Assembly: GCA_030374765.1 (NCBI GenBank)
Contig: JARGXX010000034.1
Location: 310,001 to 374,000, forward strand
Origin: Agarophyton chilense
Lineage: Eukaryota > Rhodophyta > Florideophyceae > Gracilariales > Gracilariaceae
Direction of reading: 5' to 3'
Length of the DNA stretch: 64,000 nt
The notes under the pieces are model-generated. The model searched no databases. It saw only the letters and a program-made list of their open reading frames with translations, and was not told where the DNA came from. Below are positions 57,082 to 64,000 of this stretch, in pieces. Position 1 is the stretch's first letter. Each line of letters begins with the position of its first letter. Position numbers and translations under genes: made by a program.

Positions 57082-57563
57082 TGCGCACTGGCTGACACCA
57101 TTTTGGACACCGCTAACAGTCGCTTATGACAGCGCATTCAAGAATAGCATCTTTGCCGAGTACCTGCGGGAGCATGACATAGAAGCTAGACCTCTGCCGC
57201 CGAGAAGGCATAATAAGAACGTGCTTGAGTCCAAGCAAAATCATCCGAGATGTCTTCACTCGCCTGAAGGAAGAGTCTACTGTGGAACGGAAAGAATGGG
57301 AAACCTCCCTGATCATTCAACAGGCAATCACAATTTCCAATGATCTCTACGGCAGCGACGTTCTATCTGCGCAAGAACTTGCCAAGGGCTATTCCAGACC
57401 GATACGGAAGGGTGTCATACCAAAACAACTTCCAAAGGAACTCGTGGATGCCCACCAAACCCTTCTAGCAAAGCGAAAGCTGACCTTGATTCTGCGATCA
57501 AAGACATTTAATGAAAGCCCTATTGCAGTAGGAGATCTCGTGCAGATATTTATCAAGAAGTAG
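57082..57563 (+). pseudogene. Copia element G integrase, C-terminal half (frameshifted)
   Basis: Continues the integrase core: TVAYDSAFKNSIFAEYL with the second Asp, then PRRHNKNVLESK with the catalytic Glu. A one-base change near 57,230 shifts the frame to IIRDVFTRLKEES. The frame ends at TAG 57,561-57,563. All three integrase catalytic residues survive. Confidence 0.8.
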
Positions 57564-57897
57564 CACGAAAAACGTGGGAAGTGGTCACGAGACAAGCCCG
57601 TGCTGGCCTTTGACATTGCAAACGGCACAGTGACCGTCCCAGGAGCCAAAGGAAAAAAATTAACGCTGCAATTGAAGACGTCAGGGCAGCAATAGTCCAG
57701 AACGAGCTAGCTACTGCTGTGCACAATGCTATTGATGAACTGTATCGAAACTTGGAAGAAGTTGTAGACACACTAGAAAAAAACTCCCCCGAATCCAGAA
57801 TAGACTCTATCGGAGATGAAGTTCTGAACTCGAACTCAACTGCGCACAAATTAGAATAAGAACCCGACTGCATAGTACCTAACACTCCCAATGTCGG
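57564..57897 (+). pseudogene. Copia element G inter-domain segment
   Basis: After TAG at 57,561-57,563 the same frame reads HEKRGKWSRDKPVLAFDIAN, a copia integrase tail, then frame changes near 57,650. An acidic helix-rich stretch (HNAIDELYRNLEEVVDTLEK) leads to TAA at 57,857-57,859. Confidence 0.65.
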
Positions 57898-59097
57898 TGA
57901 CAATATAGAAGTGTACTGGCCAATAGACAAAAAATTTTACGGAGGCACAGTACATACGCATGACGAGAGGACTGGAAAGTACGCAGTTCATTATTTCGAC
58001 GGAGATAAGGAAAATCTCAACCTGGAAAGTGAAGTATGGAATTATCTCGACAACCGAGCAGTCGCAGAGCAGAAAGAGGATACGGACTGTCAGTCCAACC
58101 AATCAAGCGATCAACCAGATGCCGAAGAACCTATCAGTGCAGCAGAAGTACAGTTGTCGCCAGGGCAAGACTTGCAAAGCACAGAGAAAGACCTCATTCA
58201 GACTTATTACAAGGCGTTCAGAAATACAGAATTCATGTTGCACCAAGCACAGTGGTTACCACCCTTTGCAACACAGAATGCCTATGACAAGGAAGAACGG
58301 TCATTTAAGAAGATTGTGAGAGATGTAGCCGTTTCTCGAGTTCCTAAAAACGCGAACATAGTATCAAGCCACGTCCTTAACAAGGTGAAGAAGTGTGATG
58401 ATAACTCGCTGACATTAAAGGCACGAATTGCAGTACATGGAAATAAGGATCGAGAAAAGCATGCCCTGAAAACAAACTCTGCAGCATGCCCACCAGTTGG
58501 TATCCGCATACTGTTGTCTCTTTCTACGATCTATCGGTGGACTCTGGCAAAGGTCGACTTCAAGAGCGCCTTTCTTCAAACGGAAGCTCAACGAAATGTC
58601 TACATGGTACCTCCTCGCGAATGCAAAACACGTCATCAGCACTACTGGTTGCTGCTATCAGCAGCCTATGGTCTCGAAAATGCAGGGGCCAAGTGGCAAG
58701 AGCTTAGTGATGATGTGCTACGTGGATTTGGTTTTTCGCAGCTCGTGTACGTGCCGCAGCTCTTTTACAAAAAATTGGATGGAAAAGTTGTAGTCATTGC
58801 AGTCAAAGTGGTCGATGAAATCCTCTTTGCTGGAGAGAGAAAGAATTTGTCTACAATAATAAAAAAAATAAGACACAACCATAAACTTGGCACGATAGTG
58901 TATGGACCAGGTAGGGTACAGTTTTATGGTCTGGCGCTTACTCAGTACGAAGACTACACAGTTACCATCGATGGAGACGAAAAGCTGAAAGGGTACGAAG
59001 CCGGAACAATTAGTCGTTTAAGGAAAAAAGATCAGGAAAGCCAGCTGAAAAATTCAATTGGCTGGCTTTGTAGAGCAACGCCCAGTCAGGGGATACT
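57898..59097 (+). pseudogene. Copia element G Tudor-like domain and reverse transcriptase (truncated)
   Basis: A compact domain at 57,898-58,047 reads IEVYWPIDKKFYGGTV, then YAVHYFDGDKENLNL and EVWNYL. This is the pattern of Tudor/agenet-type barrels that bind methylated histone tails. An acidic Gln/Ser-rich linker follows, then copia RT: AYDKEERSFKKIVRDV, ARIAVHGNKDREKH, motif A LAKVDFKSAFLQTEAQRN, SAAYGLENAGAKWQ. The catalytic box expected as Y-V-D-D is V-V-D-E (58,808-58,819), so RT is inactive. The frame stops being copia-like at 59,097, where the LTR of F starts; its last codons to TAA 59,161 are LTR sequence. Confidence 0.85.
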
Positions 59098-59981
59098 TGA
59101 AGATGCAACTCATAGAATGAGGATTGAACCCTCCGAGGGTTATGATTATGATCCCCTCTAAGGTGTGCTGAGGTGGCACTGTTTTCTGGTTATATTTCGC
59201 CTATAAGGAAAAATTCGGATGGCCCATGGTTGGATTGGCCCCTTGATACACGTGGCTTGATTTTGGCACCGAATTTCGGATATTTGTTAGAACGTTGGAT
59301 TTTTGGGCCCTGGCAGTGGGATCTCCACGTGTATGGCCCTGAGCAGGTTTGCACTACTGTAGAGTTTAGTTAGTGGGCCCTACTTAGGGAGGCGAGATCT
59401 GACAGTCCGAGCTCAGAGTAAATGACAACCAAGGTTGGTCTTCGATACCTTTAGAGGTTCTTCGTCGCCATCGTTTCGGCCTTACAACCCGGAACGCGCT
59501 CTGGTTAGCAACGCCTGCGTAGGGACACGACTCCACTTGGAGAGTGCCCACGTTTGGGTTCCGTGCAACCACCCCCTTGGGACCGCTCAGACGACCTGCG
59601 TGCACGATACCCCGTGGGGGTTCTGCTTACTTGTTGCGTGCTTTTTGTGTTTCCTTTCGAGGACAGGTTTTCGCCCCTGTATTGGGTTCCTTTTGTTGTT
59701 TTGCCCCTTTTCTGGTTCTCGGGTCCGGTGTCTGTTAGTGCCCGACCCTCGCCCCGTTTTTCCTCTTCGCCGGATTTTCCCCCATTCTTTGGGATACCCA
59801 TACCCATTCCCGATCCACGGTTTCTACCCCTCACCTCCGTCGGTACTGCCGGAATCTCCCGTGGGAGTTACACCCCACACTACGGGTGGAACGGAGGGCT
59901 CTGTCTCTGAGTCTGCCTCCCCCAGGGAGCAAGGCTTCGAACACCTTGAGAGCACTTCCCGTCGCCGGGTTTTGCTCCACA
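59098..59981 (+). repeat. 5' LTR of element F (884 bp, start inferred)
   Basis: The end at 59,981 (...GCTCCACA) is firm from the PBS and the match at 1-63. The start is inferred at TGAAGATGCAAC (59,098) because copia homology stops there, the length fits the 865 and 889 bp of B and C, and an inverted repeat (CTCAT-AGA-ATGAG, 59,109-59,121) sits at the same offset as in B and C. TGAGG at 59,169 is an alternative start. CACGTG at 59,249-59,254 and 59,326-59,331. Confidence 0.75.
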
Positions 59982-59983
59982 AG

Positions 59984-60001
59984 TGGTCTCCCGACTTAGA
60001 A
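59984..60001 (+). other. Primer-binding site of element F
   Basis: TGGTCTCCCGACTTAGAA, two bases after the LTR, identical to B, C and E. Confidence 0.9.
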
Positions 60002-60208
60002 TCCGTTCTCGGACTTTTGGGTTGGTCATCCACGTGTTGGAATATCTCTTGGAAGAGGAAGCACCGTCGTGAAGATTTGTTGTAGTGGTCTCCTTTGGAA
60101 AGGGTGGAATTGGTTTTTATTTTTGTTTTGTGTTACGTCATCCGTTCTCCGGGAATCTCGTGATCGAATTTCATCGTTACCCCGAATCGTCGGTGTCGTG
60201 TCTGCAGC

Positions 60209-62239
60209 ATGTCGCCGCCTACCCGTGGTTCCAGGACTGGATCGAACCGTCAAGCGGATTCAGTGCCCCCGGCCCCGCCTAGGTCGAGGAGCTCAATTCC
60301 CGAAGATCGGAACGATTCCGGTATCGATCCGGACACTCGGAGAGCACCTTCAGTGGTTTCAGGTCCTCGAGAGGTCGTGGCTGTGGGCCCAGCTCCAGTG
60401 GTGGAGACCCCCTCAGCAGCACCCCGAAGTCGGGCCGACCCTGAATTACAGCGCCTGGAGACTCGAATTGATATCGCCAACGCGGCTCACATCGAGCTCC
60501 TTCAGGAGGTTACTACCCTCCGCCTCAGGGTGGAGGACGCCCAGGTGCGGGGAGTCGCCGATGACCTTCGTACCCTGAGGAGGGATGTGAACTCCCTTTT
60601 GGAAAGCTTTGGTACCCCTGGGGTCTTTATCCAGGAGTACCGGAGCCTCGTGGAGGAACACCGCGTGCAAGCGGAACGCTTCCGAGCTCGGCTGGACACC
60701 CTCGAGGCCATTATCCGTATGGACGGAGACGCAGAAGCCTCGAAGGATAAACCCGACTTTTCGGAAGACGAAGAACACCGCTCCGCTAAACGGGACCGCC
60801 GCAAGTCAAAGAAGAGCGTTCACCTCCAAGAGGATTTATCGGATTCCGATCCCAATCGCTCGTCATCGAGTTCGTCCTCCGATTCTCCGGATAGTGAAGA
60901 TGGACGCCGGTTATCCCGGGCGACTCGGTCGAAGGCTACTTACACCTCTCAAGGGGCAATCCGTATCCGGAAGAAGGGTAGGAAACACCTTGGATTAAGG
61001 GAGCTGAAACCGACGAATCCTCTCTATCGGAAGCTGCTATCGTACCGCTATTACCGGTTGGATAACCCTTCGGGAGATCGAATATCCCGCGGAACGGGTA
61101 AGGTCAAGGACTACATCAAAAGGCTGAGCATCACCCTACAGAAGAGGGAGTTCACAGGAACAGACCCAATTCTGGTGCTCGATTTCCTTGCGAGGTTCGT
61201 CCAGGAGGCTGACATCCTCGGTATGAGTGAAGCGCAAGCGTATCTTGCATTACCCTATTTCTTAAAGGGGATGGCTGAAGACCAGTTCAACTCCGTCCGT
61301 GGATCATCCCGAGCCTCGGAAGGGGGAGTCACGGGCTGGCCCGAAGGGGTGCAGTACCTGTTGAGGTCATACGCTACTGGAAATGCGATTCAGGAAGCAA
61401 TACTTACATTAAGAGATACGCGGCAGAAGCCGATGGAAACCGAAACGGTGTATTCAACTCGCTTGAATAAAGCGTTTCACCGATGCGGGAATGTATTCCC
61501 CGCCTACGAGAGATGCTCCATGTTTGTGGATGGTTTGGACCCCTCGATAAGGGCATTGGTTGCCCGACATCGGGAAGAGAAGCGCAAGCTCACCTACTTG
61601 GAACTGGTTCAGTACGCCCAGGCTGAGGGGGATACTCTCCGTGCCCGGCAGAACCGAAAGAGTCGGCCGACACGTGCACTCCTCGCCGATGGAGGTAACT
61701 CGTCTTTGTCACTCGCAGGAGGCCCTGCCCCTGTGGGGGTCAATGATAACATTCACTTCATGGGAAGTAACCCCGAATCTATGGGTACGTCTGAGTTGCC
61801 GTCGACATCCGCTCCGACTACGGATGAAGACCCTGCGCTCTATATCCACGGACGGAGGGTGCCAGCCGCATCGCTACCTTTTGCGAATACCGCTGCTCGG
61901 TTCTCTCGCCCCGGATGGAGGGATACAGCACCACGTCGCGTGGATTCACGTCCACAACCGAACCAGGCAGAGCTGATTTGCTATTTGTGTTACCTCCGTG
62001 GTCACAAAGCACCAGACTGCACATTTCCCCTGCGGGAGGGTTCACGAATTATCGCTCAGTACGAGGCTCTGACCCCTGAAGAGAAAGCTCGAGTCCCGAG
62101 TAGGTCCTATGAGGAACAAAGAATACTCCGAGCTCACCTTGCTGACAGGGATACAGAACTTGTACCCGCGAACGGGGAACAACCGGTCCCCTTCGAGGCA
62201 GCTGCACCGAATTCGGTGGGGTCCGCTTCGAAAAACTAA
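60209..62239 (+). CDS. gag: Element F Gag, intact
   Basis: 676 residues from ATG 60,209 (MSPPTRGSRTGS). Order: Pro/Ser-rich start; coiled region (ELQRLETRIDIANAAHIELL, residues about 75-130); a second coil with RVQAERFRARLDTLEAIIR; Lys/Ser/Asp-rich linker (about 190-245); capsid (KPTNPLYRKLLSYRYYRLDN, then GVQYLLRSYATGNAIQ, then FHRCGNVFPAYERCSMFVDG); CCHC zinc knuckle CYLCYLRGHKAPDC (about 590-604). It forms the particle that packages element RNA. It is the only full-length open Gag in the window and could in principle supply particles to B- or C-type copies. It ends at TAA 62,237-62,239, straight after the slippery run. Confidence 0.92.
   Translation: MSPPTRGSRTGSNRQADSVPPAPPRSRSSIPEDRNDSGIDPDTRRAPSVVSGPREVVAVGPAPVVETPSAAPRSRADPELQRLETRIDIANAAHIELLQEVTTLRLRVEDAQVRGVADDLRTLRRDVNSLLESFGTPGVFIQEYRSLVEEHRVQAERFRARLDTLEAIIRMDGDAEASKDKPDFSEDEEHRSAKRDRRKSKKSVHLQEDLSDSDPNRSSSSSSSDSPDSEDGRRLSRATRSKATYTSQGAIRIRKKGRKHLGLRELKPTNPLYRKLLSYRYYRLDNPSGDRISRGTGKVKDYIKRLSITLQKREFTGTDPILVLDFLARFVQEADILGMSEAQAYLALPYFLKGMAEDQFNSVRGSSRASEGGVTGWPEGVQYLLRSYATGNAIQEAILTLRDTRQKPMETETVYSTRLNKAFHRCGNVFPAYERCSMFVDGLDPSIRALVARHREEKRKLTYLELVQYAQAEGDTLRARQNRKSRPTRALLADGGNSSLSLAGGPAPVGVNDNIHFMGSNPESMGTSELPSTSAPTTDEDPALYIHGRRVPAASLPFANTAARFSRPGWRDTAPRRVDSRPQPNQAELICYLCYLRGHKAPDCTFPLREGSRIIAQYEALTPEEKARVPSRSYEEQRILRAHLADRDTELVPANGEQPVPFEAAAPNSVGSASKN
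62230..62236 (+). promoter_or_regulatory. Candidate -1 frameshift site, element F gag-pol
   Basis: G-AAA-AAC in gag phase, directly before the gag stop TAA. Pol is open in the -1 frame through this point. Slippage on A-rich codons just before a stop is a typical way to make Gag-Pol. Confidence 0.6.
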
Positions 62240-64000
62240 ACTTGGGAGTCTCCTCTGCGGGAGCGGCGTCTTCTAAGCCGGAGTTGAAGACGCCCGAGGC
62301 GCTCCAGCTTCGCTCCCCAGCTATGACTATCCTTTCAAGGAAAACGGCTGACACCGACCTTAACTCGGGATACTTTAGTGTCCTCCGTCGCCCGTGGATA
62401 CGGTCCCGTAATCTCCGTATTCCGGATCGAGTTATGGTAATGGCCAAGCGGAATTATAAAGTATTCGCCGACTTCGGCCTGTCCAACCAGTTTATGGTTC
62501 GTCAAATATCTGTCCTGGATACAGGAGCCGCTCCTAACTTAATTCATGTGGAATTGTTACCCCCGCTGCTCCGGGTCCAAGTTCGTACCGGTCCACGTTT
62601 GGATATCGCCGATGCGAACAACAACCCGCTACGGACACTGGGTACAATTTCCCTCATGGTGAGGTTAGGCTCCTATCTCGTCCAACTGGAGTTTATTGTA
62701 TGCAAGTCACTTGCAGCACCAGTCATACTGGGTTGTGACCTTTGCGACCGCTTCGTGGAAGCCATCCGTCCTCGGAATAGAACTGTGGAACTCGAAGACG
62801 GGTCTACGATCCCAATCGTTCGTAAACCCTTACAGGGAGCAGCGCGAACACGCGTCCCTCTCCCCGTCGCGCAGAAATCCGTGAAGAAGGACCCGGTGTC
62901 TACACGGGTAAAGGTTGCGAAGTCATTGGCTATCCCGCCAGAAACCCAGGTTTGGGTCACAGTTGTTACCAAGCAAATTGGTGTGCATGTGGTACAACCG
63001 AACCCGTCTCTGTATACGCGGCGTCAACTAGCCCTTGCGAATGGGGTTGTCTCCGTGGAACCGGATAAACCTTTCAAGGTTTTGGTAGCCAACTTTGGAA
63101 AGACAACGCAGCGTTTGGTCAAACACTAGATCCTGGGTTCTGTTCTTCCACACCCGCATGCGGTCGTACCTACAAGGATCTCTATCGCAGAGGTCCTTGG
63201 TGTGGCGGACCCTAAGGAGGGGGAGGACACTGCCGAAATCGCGGAAGACGGTGAGCATACGACTGCAGCTCCACACGCTGAACACTTTAAACCTCAGGAG
63301 GTTACGGCCCCTATCACAGGAGCAGACCAGACGGATCCTGTTCAGGGATTGGGAAAATGGGATCTCAACCATGTACCCGCATGTCATCGGGAGAAGCTGA
63401 GGCACATGCTTCGTGAATTTACCCCCATGTGGGATGGTTCCCTTGGAACTATTGGGATCACAGAACACCGCATCGACTTGTTAGCGAACACTCGGCCTAT
63501 TGCCCAACACCCTTACAGGGCTGGACCGAAAGCTCGGGAAGAGGAGAAATCTCAGGTGGAGAAGATGCTTAAAGCGGGCGTAATTGAACCTGCCCAGTCC
63601 GCTTGGGCCTCACCAGTGGTGTTAGTTCCGAAACCGGATGGATCGTGGCGTTTCTGCATCGATTACAGACGCCTGAACGAGGTAACCATTAAGGATGTGT
63701 ACCCGATCCCTCAGATGGACGAATACATCTACTCCCTTGGGAGCGCTACTGTTTTCTCTACCCTCGACGCCAATTCGGGCTACTGGCAAGTCCCTATTAG
63801 TGAGGAAGATCGAGACAAAACGGCTGTCGTGTGTCATCAAGGACTTTTCCGATTCCGGAGGATGCCTTTTGGGTTGACATATGCCCCCGCAACGTTTCAA
63901 CGGGCGATAGACATTCTGTTGGCTCCCTTCAAGTGGAGGACGTGTCTAGTGTATTTAGACGACATTATTGTCTTCTCCAACAACCTGGATGATCACCTCG
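62240..64000 (+). pseudogene. pol: Element F pol, protease to RT palm (one internal stop; runs off the window)
   Basis: Protease: VMAKRNYKVFADFGLSNQF, LDTGAAPNLI, PVILGCDLCDRFVEA. TAG at 63,127-63,129 stands where C and E have Gln in the L-V/T-K-N-Q block (CAG to TAG), and the same frame continues without another stop to the window end. Linker: EFTPMWDGSLG, then NTRPIAQHPYRAGPKAR. RT: WRFCIDYRRLNEVTIKDVYP, motif A TLDANSGYWQVPI, MPFGLTYAPATFQRAIDI, catalytic LVYLDDIIVFSNN. Catalytic residues are intact. A single stop in an otherwise clean pol points to recent inactivation. Confidence 0.88.

Larger units (their letters stand above)
54930..59097 (+). mobile_element. Ty1/copia element G, broken and truncated by element F
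   Basis: The order gag, protease, integrase, RT in one polyprotein frame is that of Ty1/copia. A Tudor-like domain sits between integrase and RT. The coding sequence ends inside RT at the F LTR (59,098). A 10-bp duplication, a 1-base frame change and stops disable it. Any remainder would lie right of the window. Confidence 0.85.
59098..64000 (+). mobile_element. Ty3/gypsy element F, best preserved, continues past the window
   Basis: 5' LTR, PBS, full-length gag, -1 frameshift site and the first part of pol up to the RT palm are visible. Only one stop interrupts pol (TAG at 63,127-63,129). Closest to E, then C and B. It is inserted in copia element G. The presence of the reverse ORF and chromodomain cannot be tested, because the 3' part is outside the window. 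Confidence 0.9.

Noticed and set aside
59169-59181. TGAGGTGGC as the start of the F LTR
   Set aside because: It would give an 813-bp LTR and lacks the inverted repeat at +12. TGAAG at 59,098 fits length, palindrome and the end of copia homology better, though it is not proven.
1-64000. CRISPR array, bacterial operons, Shine-Dalgarno sites
   Set aside because: No regularly spaced repeats were seen. Gene structure, TATA boxes and LTR elements are eukaryotic.

Overview
The window is a repeat-rich stretch of a eukaryotic nuclear genome. Most of it is a nested patchwork of Ty3/gypsy (chromovirus) and Ty1/copia LTR retrotransposons. A gene-poor island at about 22.4-36.2 kb carries a few compact, apparently intronless host genes. 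The small intronless secreted-protein genes, TATA boxes close to the start codons and mixed Ty3/Ty1 load would suit a florideophyte red alga. That is inference from general character only, and another microbial or algal eukaryote is not excluded.

Left block (1-13.6 kb): 1-63 is the 3' end of an LTR, identical to the LTR end of element F at 59,919-59,981. It interrupts the reverse-oriented accessory ORF of Ty3 element A. Element A lies on the minus strand (64-7,870) with gag, protease, RT/RNase H, integrase and chromodomain, all decayed. A has no 5' LTR. Its primer-binding site is fused directly to the truncated RNase H of element E (minus strand, 7,871 to about 13,621).

Element B (13,622-22,409, plus) is complete by structure: 865-bp LTRs, a perfect CCTGT target-site duplication, a PBS and a polypurine tract. 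It is a deletion derivative lacking most of RT, RNase H and integrase. Between its chromodomain and 3' LTR it carries a long ORF on the opposite strand (21,497-19,722).

Host island (22.4-36.2 kb): a decayed transposase-like remnant, an intact VRK/CK1-like protein kinase (27,956-28,810), and two homologous eight-cysteine secreted proteins in divergent orientation (30,835-30,167 and 33,007-33,669). A dead gag remnant with its own TATA box follows (36.0-37.3 kb).

Right block (37.3-64 kb): Ty3 element D, of the same family as A, is split by Ty3 element C (39,936-50,942; 889-bp LTRs; CAAAG duplication). A preserves the empty site, which confirms the nesting. C also carries the reverse-oriented ORF (50,034-48,166). 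After a decayed host-like pseudogene comes copia element G (about 54.95-59.1 kb), with a Tudor-like domain between integrase and RT. G is cut by the LTR of Ty3 element F (59,098 to the window end), the best preserved element.

The main discovery candidate is the accessory protein encoded antisense to the retrotransposon, between pol and the 3' LTR, in A, B and C. It is conserved at protein level, has no recognisable family, and its internal stops each explain as one transition at a conserved Trp or Gln codon. The Ty3 elements also share one primer-binding sequence (TGGTCTCCCGACTTAGAA), a probable -1 frameshift at gag-pol, and CACGTG boxes in U3.
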